64,000 nt of DNA from Psychromarinibacter sp048262455 (lineage in GTDB: Bacteria; Pseudomonadota; Alphaproteobacteria; Rhodobacterales; Rhodobacteraceae): the NCBI GenBank assembly GCA_048262455.1, contig JBLXFD010000006.1, positions 62,001 through 126,000 on the forward strand, given 5' to 3'. Positions within the stretch are counted from its first letter, which is position 1, and each line of letters starts with the position of its first letter. The notes under the pieces were generated by a model. That model was not told the DNA's origin. It searched no databases and saw only the letters and a program-made list of their open reading frames with translations. The position numbers and the translations under genes are program-made. Positions 33,262-42,518 of the stretch are shown here, piece after piece.

Positions 33262-33735
33262 ATGACCCGCCATTCCGACAGCCGCCGCCTGCCGTATACC
33301 GCCCGGCAGATGTACGACCTCGTCGCCGACGTGGAAAGCTATCCCGAGTTCCTGCCCTGGACCGCCGCGGCCCGGGTGACGAAGGACGAGCCCGCGCCCT
33401 ACGGGCGGCTGCTGGAGGCGGACCTGGTGATCTCGTTCAAGGTGTTCCGCGAGCGGTTCGCCAGCCGGGTGGAATTGCACGAGCAGGACCTGCGGATCCT
33501 GACGGAGTACATCGAGGGACCGTTCAAGTTCCTGCGCTCGGTCTGGCGGTTCGAGGACCTGCCGGAGGGCGGCTGCGAGGTGCTGTTCGAGGTGGAGTTC
33601 GAGTTCCGCAACTTCATCCTGCAGCGTACCATCGGGCTGGTGTTCAACGAGGCCATGTCCCGCATCGTGCGCGCCTTCGAGGCGCGGGCGCATGCGCTGT
33701 ACGGGGCAGGGGGCGGGGGTGGTGCGGCGGGGTGA
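33262..33735 (+). CDS. COQ10/RatA-family START-like protein
   Basis: A 157-residue START-like lipid-binding protein. RRLPYTARQMYDLVADVESY then PEFLPWTAAARV is the hallmark of the COQ10/RatA family, and the FRNFILQRTIGLVFNEAMSRIVRAFEARAH helix closes the cavity. Eukaryotic COQ10 binds and chaperones ubiquinone. E. coli RatA is described as a toxin that blocks 70S assembly. In alphaproteobacteria the quinone role seems likelier, and no antitoxin gene is adjacent. It is divergent from hpt across about 70 bases. Confidence 0.88.
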   Translation: MTRHSDSRRLPYTARQMYDLVADVESYPEFLPWTAAARVTKDEPAPYGRLLEADLVISFKVFRERFASRVELHEQDLRILTEYIEGPFKFLRSVWRFEDLPEGGCEVLFEVEFEFRNFILQRTIGLVFNEAMSRIVRAFEARAHALYGAGGGGGAAG

Positions 33736-33775
33736 GGCCCGCTTTACGGCATCATCTGAGCGATGCGCTGATCCG

Positions 33776-34378
33776 CCCCGAACAAGCCGAAGGCGAGGGG
33801 CGAGCGCCTGCCCGTCCCGGCGGGCTGGCGCTTTGGGGGCCGCAGGGCGAGGCTCGTTCTGCGCGCGGACTTGGCTGGGATAAAGTGCGTATGTCGTAGG
33901 TAAGAAGCGCCATCCTACGGGCAGGCTGGTGTTGCGCCGCGGCGGGGTGAACCCCGCCCTACATTTCCTTCGAAAGAAGCGCTGGTCAGCCCCCGAACAA
34001 GCCGGAGGCGCGGGGGCGAGCGCCTGCCCGTTCCGGCGGGCTGGCGCTGTGTCATCCGCAGGGCAACGCTCATTCTGCGAACGGATATGGTCGGGATAAA
34101 GTGCCTATGCCCGGGGGCGGAAGCGCCATCCCACGGGCAGGCTTCCGTTGCGCGGTGGGGGGGGGGACCCCGCCCTACGCTTCCTTCGAATGAAACGCTG
34201 ACCAGCCCCCGAGCAAGCCGGAGGCGCGGGGGCGAGCGCCTGCCCGTTCCGGCGGGCTGGCGCTGTGTCACCCTCGCGCACGGCTCATTCTGCGCGCGGA
34301 TGTGGCCGGGATAAAGCGCCTATGCCGGAGGGCAGCGGCGCCACCCCACGGGCAGACTCCCGTCGCGCCACCACGCAA
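33776..34378 (+). repeat. Three-copy tandem repeat, period about 215 bases
   Basis: Units begin at 33776, 33991 and 34207 with CCCCGAACAAGCC-type starts (GAGCAAGCC in the third). They continue with GCGAGCGCCTGCCCG, CGGCGGGCTGGCGCT, CTC(G/A)TTCTGCG, GGGATAAAG(T/C)GC(G/C)TATG and GCGCCA(T/C)CC(T/C)ACGGGCAG. The third copy is cut short before the pncC stop at 34381. AGCGCCTGCCCG pairs with CGGGCTGGCGCT with one mismatch. The stretch fills the gap between two convergent genes and has no credible open frame. Confidence 0.85.
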
Positions 34379-34380
34379 TC

Positions 34381-34851
34381 CTACCCCCGCAACGCCCCCA
34401 GCAGCAGGTCCAGCGCATACTCCACGCTCGCCGCGCGTACCGCGCTGCGTCCCAGCGCGCCGAACTCCATGGTCACCGTCTCACAGCCCGCGCCGCTGGC
34501 GAGGCCGAAGCAGACGCGGCCTTCCGGCTTGTGCTCCGACCCGCCGGGCCCCGCTATCCCGGTCACGGAAACCGCCATGCCGGCCCCCGCCGCCCGCCGC
34601 GCGCCCTCGGCCATCTCGCGCGCCACAGGCTCGCTTACCGCGCCGTGGGCCTCCAGCGTCTCGGCCAGAACCCCCAGCATCTCGCGCTTGGCGGCGTTGG
34701 AGTAGGTGACGAACCCCCGCTCGAAGATGTCCGAGGCGCCGGCGACCTCGGTGATCGCCCCGGCCAGGAGCCCCCCGGTGCAGCTTTCCGCCGTGGCGAG
34801 GTTCACGCCGGCGGCGCGGGCGCGGGCCAGCAGGGTCTCGGCCCGGCTCAT
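34381..34851 (-). CDS. pncC: CinA-family nicotinamide-nucleotide amidohydrolase
   Basis: The CinA C-terminal (PncC) domain deamidates nicotinamide mononucleotide to recycle it for NAD synthesis. The 156-residue protein shows LATAESCTGGLLAGAITEVAG with the catalytic Ser, then RGFVTYSNAAKREMLGV, MAEGARRAAGAGMAVSVTGIAGPGGSEHKPEG and VCFGLAS. It is the stand-alone domain, without the N-terminal molybdopterin-binding part of full CinA. It overlaps pgpA by four bases. Confidence 0.94.
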   Translation of the reverse strand: MSRAETLLARARAAGVNLATAESCTGGLLAGAITEVAGASDIFERGFVTYSNAAKREMLGVLAETLEAHGAVSEPVAREMAEGARRAAGAGMAVSVTGIAGPGGSEHKPEGRVCFGLASGAGCETVTMEFGALGRSAVRAASVEYALDLLLGALRG

Positions 34852-35342
34852 GCCCCCAGCAACCCGTGGGCCACGTAGGCCGCCGCCGCGACGCAGACCG
34901 CCGCCATGGCCCCGGCGATCAGGTCGTCCAGCATCACCCCGGCGCTGTCGTTGCGCCGGTCGGCCCAGCCCACCGGGCCGGGCTTCCAGATGTCGAACAG
35001 GCGGAACAGCACCAGCGCCCCCAGCCAGCCCGGCCAGGGGAACAGCCAGGGGTCCGCCCCTGCGTGCCAGAGCCCCGCCGACAAGGGCCAGAGCGCCACC
35101 CAGACCCCCGCCACCTCGTCTATGACGATCTCCGAGGGATCATGGTCGTCGCTGCCCCGGGTCTGGGCGATGGTGGCCCACCAGCCGACCGCCGTCACCA
35201 GCACGGTCGCCGCCAGCAGCGCCGGAAAGCCTCCCAGTCCGTGGATGCCCCAGGCCACCGGGATCGCGGCGATGCTGCCGAAGGTGCCGGGCGCCCAGGG
35301 GATCAGGCCGACGCCGAAGAAGGTGGCGATGATCCGGCTCAT
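34848..35342 (-). CDS. pgpA: Phosphatidylglycerophosphatase A
   Basis: Removes the phosphate of phosphatidylglycerophosphate to make phosphatidylglycerol in the inner membrane. The 164-residue protein has IATFFGVGLIPWAPGTFGS, a four-helix membrane body, DPSEIVIDEVAGVWVAL with acidic catalytic residues, and LFRLFDIWKPGPVGWADRRN then GVMLDDLIAG. It overlaps both ispDF and pncC by four bases, so the three form one tight minus-strand unit. Confidence 0.94.
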   Translation of the reverse strand: MSRIIATFFGVGLIPWAPGTFGSIAAIPVAWGIHGLGGFPALLAATVLVTAVGWWATIAQTRGSDDHDPSEIVIDEVAGVWVALWPLSAGLWHAGADPWLFPWPGWLGALVLFRLFDIWKPGPVGWADRRNDSAGVMLDDLIAGAMAAVCVAAAAYVAHGLLGA

Positions 35343-36472
35343 GGCTTGCTCAGCGCGGCGGTGGCGAAGGCGGCGATGCCTTCCTCGCGGCCGGTGAAGC
35401 CAAGCCGTTCCGTGGTGGTCGCCTTGACGGAGACGCGGGTGGGATCAATCTCCATGATCTCGGCCATTCTCTGCATCATTCCAGTGGCATGCGGGCCGAT
35501 CTTCGGGCGCTCGCACATTATGGTCACGTCGATGTTGCCGATGACATAGCCCTGCGCGCGTACCTGTTCCACCGCGTGGCGCAGGAAGCGCGCACTGTCG
35601 GCGCCCTTCCACTGCGGGTCCGAGGGGGGGAAGTGCCGCCCGATGTCCCCCAGCGCCAGCGCGCCATAGAGCGCATCAGTCACCGCGTGCATCGCCACGT
35701 CGGCGTCGGAATGCCCCTCGAGCGCGCGGTCGTGCGGGATCTCTACGCCGCAAAGGACCACCCGGTCCCCCGGCGCGAAACGGTGCACGTCGAAGCCGTT
35801 GCCCAGCCTTATGTCCATGGATGTCCTCAGCAGTGCCTCGGCGCGGGCGAAATCCTCCGGCCGGGTCAGTTTCAGATTGCGTTCCTCGCCCGGCACCATG
35901 GTTACGGCAAGCCCGGCGGCGCGGGCCACCTCGACGTCGTCGGCGGGGGTGCCCTGATAGGCCGCGTGGGCGGCAAGGATCGCCTGCAGGTCGAACCCCT
36001 GCGGCGTCTGCGCGCGGAACAGGCCGGTGCGGTCCTGCGCGCCCGTCACCCGGCCATCCGCCCCGCGCCATAGCGCGTCCGTCACCTCCAGCGCCGGGGC
36101 CGCGCCCGGCGCATGCTCCAGCGCCGCCAGAACCCCGGCGATGATCCGGGCGCTGACCAGCGGGCGGGCGGCGTCGTGGATCAGCACGCGGGTGAACCCC
36201 TCGGCCGCCAGCGCCGCCAGACCCGCGCGCACCGAGGCGGCGCGGCTGTCGCCCCCCGGCACCGCCAGCACGCCGGGATAATCGGCGGCCCGCGCCATCT
36301 CGGCCGGGTTCAGCACCAGCGCCAGCCGGTCGATCCCCGGCGCATCGCGGAAGGCCTCCAGCGTGCGGTCCAGCACCCGGCGGCCCCCCAGCATCTGCCA
36401 CTGTTTGGCCACCGGCCCGCCCGCGCGGGTGCCGGTGCCGGCGGCGACGATCAGGGCGGCGGTGCGGGTCAT
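35339..36472 (-). CDS. ispDF: Bifunctional IspD/IspF enzyme
   Basis: Performs two steps of the non-mevalonate isoprenoid pathway: CDP-ME synthesis (IspD) and ME-cPP formation (IspF). The N-terminal part (about residues 1-215) has ALIVAAGTGTRAGGPVAKQW, HDAARPLVSARII and RAQTPQGFDLQAI. The C-terminal part (about 218-377) has RLGNGFDVHRFAPGD and LEGHSDADVAMHAVTDALYGALALGDIGRHFPPSD with the zinc-binding Asp and His. The fusion is common in alphaproteobacteria. ATG 36472 gives MTRTAALIVAAG. Confidence 0.97.
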   Translation of the reverse strand: MTRTAALIVAAGTGTRAGGPVAKQWQMLGGRRVLDRTLEAFRDAPGIDRLALVLNPAEMARAADYPGVLAVPGGDSRAASVRAGLAALAAEGFTRVLIHDAARPLVSARIIAGVLAALEHAPGAAPALEVTDALWRGADGRVTGAQDRTGLFRAQTPQGFDLQAILAAHAAYQGTPADDVEVARAAGLAVTMVPGEERNLKLTRPEDFARAEALLRTSMDIRLGNGFDVHRFAPGDRVVLCGVEIPHDRALEGHSDADVAMHAVTDALYGALALGDIGRHFPPSDPQWKGADSARFLRHAVEQVRAQGYVIGNIDVTIMCERPKIGPHATGMMQRMAEIMEIDPTRVSVKATTTERLGFTGREEGIAAFATAALSKP

Positions 36473-36662
36473 GAAGGCTCCTGCGGCGGGGACGTTCTGT
36501 GTAGGCCGCGTGCGCGAAGGTGACAATGCGGCACCGTTGCCCGAAATGAATGCACAAAAAACAGGCAATGCCGGTTTTCCGACCCGTTTCCGGCCGCAGC
36601 CGAGATTGCTTTCGCGGCGGCAGGGGTCTACCCCGGCCCTCAACCGCACAAGGATTAGGCAC
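36473..36662. promoter_or_regulatory. Divergent promoter region ispDF / dusB-ntrBC
   Basis: This 190-base region separates two divergent units. Its middle (36530-36580) is AT-richer (ATGAATGCACAAAAAACAGG), the only promoter-like section. AGGATTAGG at 36651-36659 is the ribosome binding site for dusB. I see no clear NtrC or sigma54 site. Confidence 0.4.
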
Positions 36663-37649
36663 TTGACCCTTCGCGTGGCGTCTCTCGCCCTGACACCCCC
36701 GGTCCTGCTGGCCCCCATGGCCGGGATCACCGACCTGCCGTTCCGGCGGCTGGTGGCCTCCTTCGGTGCCGGGCTGGTGGTGTCGGAGATGGTGGCGAGC
36801 CAGGAGATGGTGCAGGCCAAGCCGGGGGTGCGCGAGCGGGCCGAGCTGGGCTTCGGCGAGGCGGCCAGCGCGGTGCAGCTTGCGGGGCGGGAGCCGCACT
36901 GGATGGCCGAGGCCGCCCGCATGGTGGAGGCGAACGGCGCCAAGATCATCGACATCAACATGGGCTGCCCGGCCAAGAAGGTGGTCAGCGCCACCGGCAC
37001 CGGCGCCTCGGGCTCGGCGCTTATGAAGGACCTCGACCACGCGCTGACGCTGATCGAGGCGGTGGTGGCCGCGGTGAAGGTGCCGGTGACCCTGAAGACC
37101 CGGCTGGGCTGGGACGACACCCTGCTGAACGCGCCGGAGCTGGCGCGGCGGGCCGAGGCGGCGGGGATCGCGATGATCACCATCCACGGCCGCACCCGCT
37201 GCCAGTTCTACACCGGCCGCGCCGACTGGGCGGCGATCCGGGCGGTGCGCCGGGCGGTGTCGATCCCGGTGATCGCCAACGGCGACATCCGCACCCCCGA
37301 GGATGCGGCGCGGGCGCGGCGGCTGTCGGGGGCGGACGGCGTGATGGTGGGGCGCGGCGCGCAGGGCGCGCCCTGGCGGCGGGCGCAGATCGCGGCGGCG
37401 CTGCACGGCACCCCGGCGCCCAGGGTGCCCGAGGGCGCGGCCTTCGCCGCCATGGCCGGGGCGCATTACGAGGAAAGCCTCGGCTTTTACGGCGAGACCC
37501 TGGGCGCGCGCGTCGTGCGCAAGCACCTGGGCTGGTACATGGACCGCGCCGGCACCCCGCCCGCGCTGCGCCGCGAGGTGCTGACCGCGCGCCCCGCCGA
37601 GGTGCTGCGGCGGCTGCCGGACGCGCTGGCCCGGCCGGTGGCGGCATGA
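36663..37649 (+). CDS. dusB: tRNA-dihydrouridine synthase DusB (NifR3)
   Basis: An FMN enzyme that reduces uridine in tRNA. The 328-residue protein shows LLAPMAGITDLPFRRLVASF, DINMGCPAKKVVSATGTGAS with the catalytic Cys, LKTRLGWDD, ITIHGRTRCQFYTGRADW and IPVIANGDI then DGVMVGRGAQGAPW for FMN phosphate. TTG 36663 is chosen as it lies just after AGGATTAGG; GTG 36675 is an alternative. The gene leads dusB-ntrB-ntrC, the arrangement known as nifR3-ntrB-ntrC in Rhodobacter capsulatus. Confidence 0.95.
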   Translation: MTLRVASLALTPPVLLAPMAGITDLPFRRLVASFGAGLVVSEMVASQEMVQAKPGVRERAELGFGEAASAVQLAGREPHWMAEAARMVEANGAKIIDINMGCPAKKVVSATGTGASGSALMKDLDHALTLIEAVVAAVKVPVTLKTRLGWDDTLLNAPELARRAEAAGIAMITIHGRTRCQFYTGRADWAAIRAVRRAVSIPVIANGDIRTPEDAARARRLSGADGVMVGRGAQGAPWRRAQIAAALHGTPAPRVPEGAAFAAMAGAHYEESLGFYGETLGARVVRKHLGWYMDRAGTPPALRREVLTARPAEVLRRLPDALARPVAA

Positions 37650-38755
37650 GCCCGAAGATGGAGCCGGAAATGGAGCCGCCGATGGAGCTGACCGGCCCGG
37701 TCTGGACCTCGCTGCCGGTGCCGACCTTCGTGATCGACCCCGCCGACACCATCGCCGAGGCCAACGCCCCGGCAGAGCAGTTCCTGAACGCATCGCGCCG
37801 GGCGCTGCGGGGGGCGCCGCTGTTCGACCGGCTGGCGGTGGACGCGCCGCTGCAGGAGGCCTTCGCCCGGGTCCGCGCCGACAGCTCGCCCCTGTTCATC
37901 AACAAGGTGGACGTCTCGGCCGCCCATGCCTCGCACGTGCAGTGCGACATCCAGGTGGCGCCGCTGGCCGGGCATCCCGGGCACCTGCTGATGCTGCTGG
38001 AGCCGCGGCAGATCGCCGACCGGCTGGGCCGCGCCTTTTCCGTCACCAGCGCCGCGAAGTCGGCGATCGGCATGGCCGAGATGCTGGCCCACGAGATCAA
38101 GAACCCGCTGGCGGGCATCACCGGCGCGGCGCAGCTGCTGTCCATGGGGCTGGAGCAGGGCGACCTGGAGCTGACCGACCTGATCGTCGCCGAAAGCCGC
38201 CGTATCGTGGCGCTGCTGGAACAGGTGGAGCAGTTCGGCAACCTGCGCCCGCCGCAGCGCCGGGCGGTGAACATCCACGACCTGCTGGACCGCGCCCGCC
38301 GCTCGGCGCTGGTGGGCTTCGCCGCGCACATGAAGATTCACGAGGACTACGACCCCTCGTTGCCGCCCACCTTCGTGGACGCGGACCAGATGTTGCAGGT
38401 GTTCCTGAACCTGCTGAAGAACGCCGCCGAGGCGGCCGGCGGGGCAGGGGGCACGATCCGCCTGCGCAGCTTCTACGACATGTCCCTGCGCCTGCGCCGC
38501 CGCGACGGCGAGGGCGGGGCGCTGCCGCTGCAGATCGAAGTGATCGACGACGGCCCCGGCATCCCGCCGCAGATCGCCAGCGACATCTTCGACCCCTTCA
38601 TCTCTGGCCGCGAGAACGGCACCGGGCTGGGGCTGGCGCTGGTCAGCAAGATCATCTCGGAACATGGCGGCTGGATCACGGTGGACAGCGTCCCCGGACG
38701 CACGGTGTTCCGCATCTCGCTGCCCATGGCCCCGCGGGAGGCGCGTGAAGATTGA
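37646..38755 (+). CDS. ntrB: Nitrogen sensor kinase NtrB
   Basis: A cytosolic histidine kinase, under PII control in known systems, that phosphorylates NtrC under nitrogen limitation. The 369-residue protein has an N-terminal PAS domain (about residues 20-120, PVPTFVIDPADTIAEANAPA), the H-box MAEMLAHEIKNPLAGITGAA with His149, the N-box NLLKNAAEA and GENGTGLGLALVSKIISEHGG. No membrane helices occur. Its ATG overlaps the dusB stop (ATGA). Confidence 0.96.
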   Translation: MSPKMEPEMEPPMELTGPVWTSLPVPTFVIDPADTIAEANAPAEQFLNASRRALRGAPLFDRLAVDAPLQEAFARVRADSSPLFINKVDVSAAHASHVQCDIQVAPLAGHPGHLLMLLEPRQIADRLGRAFSVTSAAKSAIGMAEMLAHEIKNPLAGITGAAQLLSMGLEQGDLELTDLIVAESRRIVALLEQVEQFGNLRPPQRRAVNIHDLLDRARRSALVGFAAHMKIHEDYDPSLPPTFVDADQMLQVFLNLLKNAAEAAGGAGGTIRLRSFYDMSLRLRRRDGEGGALPLQIEVIDDGPGIPPQIASDIFDPFISGRENGTGLGLALVSKIISEHGGWITVDSVPGRTVFRISLPMAPREARED

Positions 38756-38781
38756 GACAGTTTAACAAGGAGCCCAGGTAG

Positions 38782-40149
38782 ATGGACGGCACGGTACTGG
38801 TCGCCGACGACGACCGAACGATTCGCACGGTGCTGACCCAGGCGCTGACCCGCGCCGGCTGCAAGGTGCACGCCACCTCTTCCATGGTGACGCTGATGCG
38901 CTGGGTCGAGGAGGGCAAGGGCGACCTGGTCATCTCCGACGTGGTCATGCCCGACGGCAACGGGCTGGAGGCGCTGCCGAAGATCGCCGACGAGCGGCCG
39001 GGCCTGCCGGTGATCGTGATCTCGGCGCAGAACACCATCATGACGGCGATCCAGGCGGCCGAGAAGGACGCCTACGACTACCTGCCCAAGCCCTTTGACC
39101 TGCCGGACCTGATGAAGCGCGCGGCCCGGGCGCTGGAGGTCAAGCACCGCGCCGCGCCGAAAGAGCCGGCGGAGGACCCGCAGCCGGTGGACGACCTGCC
39201 GCTGGTGGGGCGCACCGCGGCGATGCAGACGCTGTACCGGCTGGTGGCGCGGGTGATGAACACCGAGCTGCCGGTGCTGATCACCGGGGAATCCGGCACC
39301 GGCAAGTCGCTGATCGCGCGGGCGATCCACGATTTTTCCGACCGCCGCTCGCTGCCCTTCGAGGTGGCCGGCGCCGCGGACCTTGCCACCATGGACGGGC
39401 CGTCCTCGCTGCTGCGCCGGGCGCGCAACGGGTCGATCCTGTTCGACGAGGTGGGGGACCTGGGCGACGAGGCGCAGGCCCGGGTGGTGCGGATGCTGGA
39501 CAGTTTTACCGACAACGCGCCGCGGGTGATGGCCACCAGCCAGGCGGACCTTGCCGCGCGGATGAAGTCGGGGGAATTCCGGCAGGACCTGTTCTACCGG
39601 CTCAGCGGCGTGACCCTGCAGGTGCCGGGGCTGCGCGAGCGGGTGGACGACATCCCGCTGCTGGCCCAGCACTTCCTGGCCCGGGCAGAGCGCGAGGGTC
39701 TGCCCTCCCGCCGCCTGTCCCCCCCGGCGCTGGACCTGATGCGCGCCTATCCCTGGCCCGGCAACGTCCGCCAGCTGGAGAACGCGGTGCGCCGGCTGAT
39801 GGTCACCGCCAGCGAGATCGAGATCGGCCGGGCCGAGGCGGAGGCGGTGCTGGGCAACCAGCCGGCGATGGAGCCGCTGAGCGCCGGGGGCGACGCGGGC
39901 AAGCTTTCGGCCTCGGTCGCGGCCCATCTCAAGCGCTATTTCGACCTGCACGGCGGAGTTTTGCCACCGCCCGGACTTTACGCGAGGATCCTGCGCGAAG
40001 TCGAAGCCCCGCTTATAGAAATCGCCCTTGATGCCACGGGCGGAAACCAGGCGAAATGCGCCGATTTGCTGGGAATCAACCGAAATACACTCCGGAAAAA
40101 AATTACAGATCTCGATATCCAGGTGACAAGGCGGCGCAAGTTGATGTAA
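38782..40149 (+). CDS. ntrC: Nitrogen regulator NtrC lacking the GAFTGA loop
   Basis: A DNA-binding response regulator for nitrogen-assimilation genes. The receiver has Asp53 in LVISDVVMPDGNG. The AAA+ domain shows Walker A GESGTGKS (169-176) and Walker B GSILFDEVGDL. Between them the GAFTGA loop that contacts sigma54 is absent; the sequence runs FEVAGAADLATMDGPSSLLR. The C-terminal helix-turn-helix is GNQAKCADLLGINRNTLRKK. Known R. capsulatus NtrC also lacks this loop and activates sigma70 holoenzyme, so the same mode is expected here. Confidence 0.95.
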   Translation: MDGTVLVADDDRTIRTVLTQALTRAGCKVHATSSMVTLMRWVEEGKGDLVISDVVMPDGNGLEALPKIADERPGLPVIVISAQNTIMTAIQAAEKDAYDYLPKPFDLPDLMKRAARALEVKHRAAPKEPAEDPQPVDDLPLVGRTAAMQTLYRLVARVMNTELPVLITGESGTGKSLIARAIHDFSDRRSLPFEVAGAADLATMDGPSSLLRRARNGSILFDEVGDLGDEAQARVVRMLDSFTDNAPRVMATSQADLAARMKSGEFRQDLFYRLSGVTLQVPGLRERVDDIPLLAQHFLARAEREGLPSRRLSPPALDLMRAYPWPGNVRQLENAVRRLMVTASEIEIGRAEAEAVLGNQPAMEPLSAGGDAGKLSASVAAHLKRYFDLHGGVLPPPGLYARILREVEAPLIEIALDATGGNQAKCADLLGINRNTLRKKITDLDIQVTRRRKLM

Positions 40150-40180
40150 TACCGCAACAGGAGAGTGGCATAACCGCCGC

Positions 40181-42508
40181 ATGAGCGGGCAAGCCACCGA
40201 TAACAATAGCGGTAATGCCGTCAATGAACGGCGGGATAGTGAGGTGAGTCTCGTGCGCAGCGCCGTGCAGAGTCTCAATTGGGAGCGCCTGAGCAGGCTC
40301 CGCAGACAACGCAAGTTCCAGAACGCGGCCACGCTTGGGCTCGTGATCCTGGGTCCTGTGCTGGCGGCGGCGACCTTCGCGGTGCTCGGACCACTCGATC
40401 AGGGAACGTCCTCGACGTCGCTGCGGCTGGTGCTGCTGGCGGACCTGATCTACGTGCTGCTGGTGGCGGCCCTGGTGCTGCAGCGGGTGGCGGCGATGAT
40501 CGCGGCCCGCCGGGCGCGGTCGGCCGGCTCGCGGCTGCACATGCGGCTGACCGGGGTCTTCGCGGTGGTGGCGCTGGCGCCCGCGGTGCTGGTGGCGGTC
40601 TTCGCGGCGGTCACGGTGAACTTCGGGCTGGAAGGCTGGTTCTCGGACCGGGTGCGCACGGTGCTGGGCTCGTCCCTCGCCGCCGCAGAGGCCTACGAGG
40701 ACGAGCACCGGCGCGACCTGTCGGCGGATGCCGAGGCGCTGGCGGATTACCTGGAGCGGGCGCGGGACACGGTGTTCCTGCTGTCCGACGGACAGTTGCG
40801 GCAGGTGCTGACCCAGGGCCAGACCCAGATCCAGCGCGGGCTGCGCGAGGCCTACGTGATCGACGGCGCCGGCGAGATCCGGGCGCGGGGCGAGCGCAGC
40901 TACCTGTTCGACTTCGAGCGGCCCGCGCCGGTGCAGATCGAGCGCGCGGCGGCCGGCGAGACGGTCATCATCGAGGATTGGGACGTGAACGAGTTCCGCG
41001 CCATCGTGGCGCTGGAGGGTTTTGCCGACCGCTACCTCTACGTCTCGCGCAGCGTCGACGGCGACATCCTGGCGCTGCTGGACGACACCCAGGAGACGGT
41101 GAACCTCTACACCCAGCTGGAAAGCGAGCGCGGGCGCATCGTGTTCGAATTCGGGCTGCTCTACCTCGGCTTCGCGGTGATCCTCGTACTGGCGGCGATC
41201 TGGCTGGGCCTGTGGTTCGCGGAACGGCTGGCGCGGCCCGTGGGGCGGCTGGCGGGGGCGGCGCAGCGGGTGGGCGGCGGCGATCTGGACGTGCAGCTGC
41301 GCGAGGAGCAGGGCGACGACGAGATCGCCATGCTGGGCCGGGTGTTCAACCAGATGACCCGGCAGCTCAAGGCGCAGCGCGACACCATGCTGGAGACCAA
41401 CGCCCAGATCGAGCGGCGGCGGCGGCTGTTCGACTCGGTGCTGGGCTCGGTCACCGCCGGGGTCATCGGGCTGGACGACGCGGGGCAGGTGACCTTCGTG
41501 AACCGCTCTGCCGCCAAGCTGCTGCGGGTGGACCCGGAACTGCACTCCGGCTCGCTGGAGCAGCTGGTGCCCGAATTCGCGCCGCTGCTGGACCGGCTGC
41601 AGGGCGCCATGACCGAGGTGGCGCAGGAAGAGATCCGCATGATGCGCGCGGGCAAGCTGGAAAGCCTGCTGGTGCGCATCGCCACCCGCCGCTCCGAGGA
41701 CGGCACGCTGGAGGGCTACGTGATCGCCTTCGACGACGTCACCGACCTTGTCAGCGCGCAGCGCATGGCCGCCTGGGGCGACGTGGCGCGGCGCATCGCC
41801 CACGAGATCAAGAACCCGCTGACGCCGATCCAGCTGTCGGCCGAGCGCATCAAGCGCAAGTTCGGCCGCGAGGTGCAGGACCCCGAGCGGCTGGAGCAGA
41901 TGACCGAGGTGATCATCCGCCAGACCGGCGACCTGCGGCGCATCGTCGACGAGTTCTCCAAGTTCGCCCGCATGCCCGAGCCCGAGCGCCGGGTGCAGGA
42001 CCTCGGCCGGCTGGTGCGCGACGCTGTGCTGCTGCAGGAGGACGCGCAGCAGGAGGCGGTGAGCGTCACCGCCGACCTGCCGCCGGGCAAGGTGGTCGCC
42101 GACGTGGACGCGACGATGATCAGCCAGGCGCTGACCAACCTGATCAAGAACGCCGGCGAAGCGATTGAAACCTATCGGCAAAAGAACGACCAGCCCGAGT
42201 ATCCGGGCGAGGTGCGGGTGGCCATGGAAGTCACCGCATCGGGGGCGCGCATCGCCATCTCGGACAACGGCATCGGCCTGCCGCCCGACCGCTCGCGCCT
42301 GTTCGAACCCTACGTGACGACGCGGGAATCCGGCACCGGGCTGGGCCTGTCGATCGTCAAGAAGATCATCGAGGAGCACGGCGGAACGCTGGCGCTGATC
42401 GATGCAGACCCCTTCACCCCCGGCGCGCATCGCGGCGCGTGCGCCGAGGTCCGGCTGCCGCTGGTGCCGCAGGACATAACCGCAAAAGACCAGGAACTGG
42501 TCACATGA
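40181..42508 (+). CDS. ntrY: Membrane sensor kinase NtrY
   Basis: A membrane-bound histidine kinase paired with NtrX, linked to nitrogen, redox and envelope control in alphaproteobacteria. The 775-residue protein has N-terminal membrane helices (about residues 45-65, 80-105, 120-145), a periplasmic-type region, a further helix near 330-350, a HAMP segment (RLARPVGRLAGAAQRVGGGD), a PAS domain (from about 410) and the H-box RIAHEIKNPLTPIQLSAERI with His541. The N-box is NLIKNAGEAIET, and GTGLGLSIVKKII closes the ATPase. Confidence 0.96.
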   Translation: MSGQATDNNSGNAVNERRDSEVSLVRSAVQSLNWERLSRLRRQRKFQNAATLGLVILGPVLAAATFAVLGPLDQGTSSTSLRLVLLADLIYVLLVAALVLQRVAAMIAARRARSAGSRLHMRLTGVFAVVALAPAVLVAVFAAVTVNFGLEGWFSDRVRTVLGSSLAAAEAYEDEHRRDLSADAEALADYLERARDTVFLLSDGQLRQVLTQGQTQIQRGLREAYVIDGAGEIRARGERSYLFDFERPAPVQIERAAAGETVIIEDWDVNEFRAIVALEGFADRYLYVSRSVDGDILALLDDTQETVNLYTQLESERGRIVFEFGLLYLGFAVILVLAAIWLGLWFAERLARPVGRLAGAAQRVGGGDLDVQLREEQGDDEIAMLGRVFNQMTRQLKAQRDTMLETNAQIERRRRLFDSVLGSVTAGVIGLDDAGQVTFVNRSAAKLLRVDPELHSGSLEQLVPEFAPLLDRLQGAMTEVAQEEIRMMRAGKLESLLVRIATRRSEDGTLEGYVIAFDDVTDLVSAQRMAAWGDVARRIAHEIKNPLTPIQLSAERIKRKFGREVQDPERLEQMTEVIIRQTGDLRRIVDEFSKFARMPEPERRVQDLGRLVRDAVLLQEDAQQEAVSVTADLPPGKVVADVDATMISQALTNLIKNAGEAIETYRQKNDQPEYPGEVRVAMEVTASGARIAISDNGIGLPPDRSRLFEPYVTTRESGTGLGLSIVKKIIEEHGGTLALIDADPFTPGAHRGACAEVRLPLVPQDITAKDQELVT

Positions 42509-42518
42509 GGAAGCAGTC

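Noticed and set aside
33262..33735. RatA toxin of a toxin-antitoxin pair
   Set aside because: No RatB-like partner adjoins it; the COQ10-type quinone-binding reading is the safer one in alphaproteobacteria.
33776..34378. CRISPR array
   Set aside because: Units are about 215 bases and similar throughout, without short repeats alternating with unique spacers.
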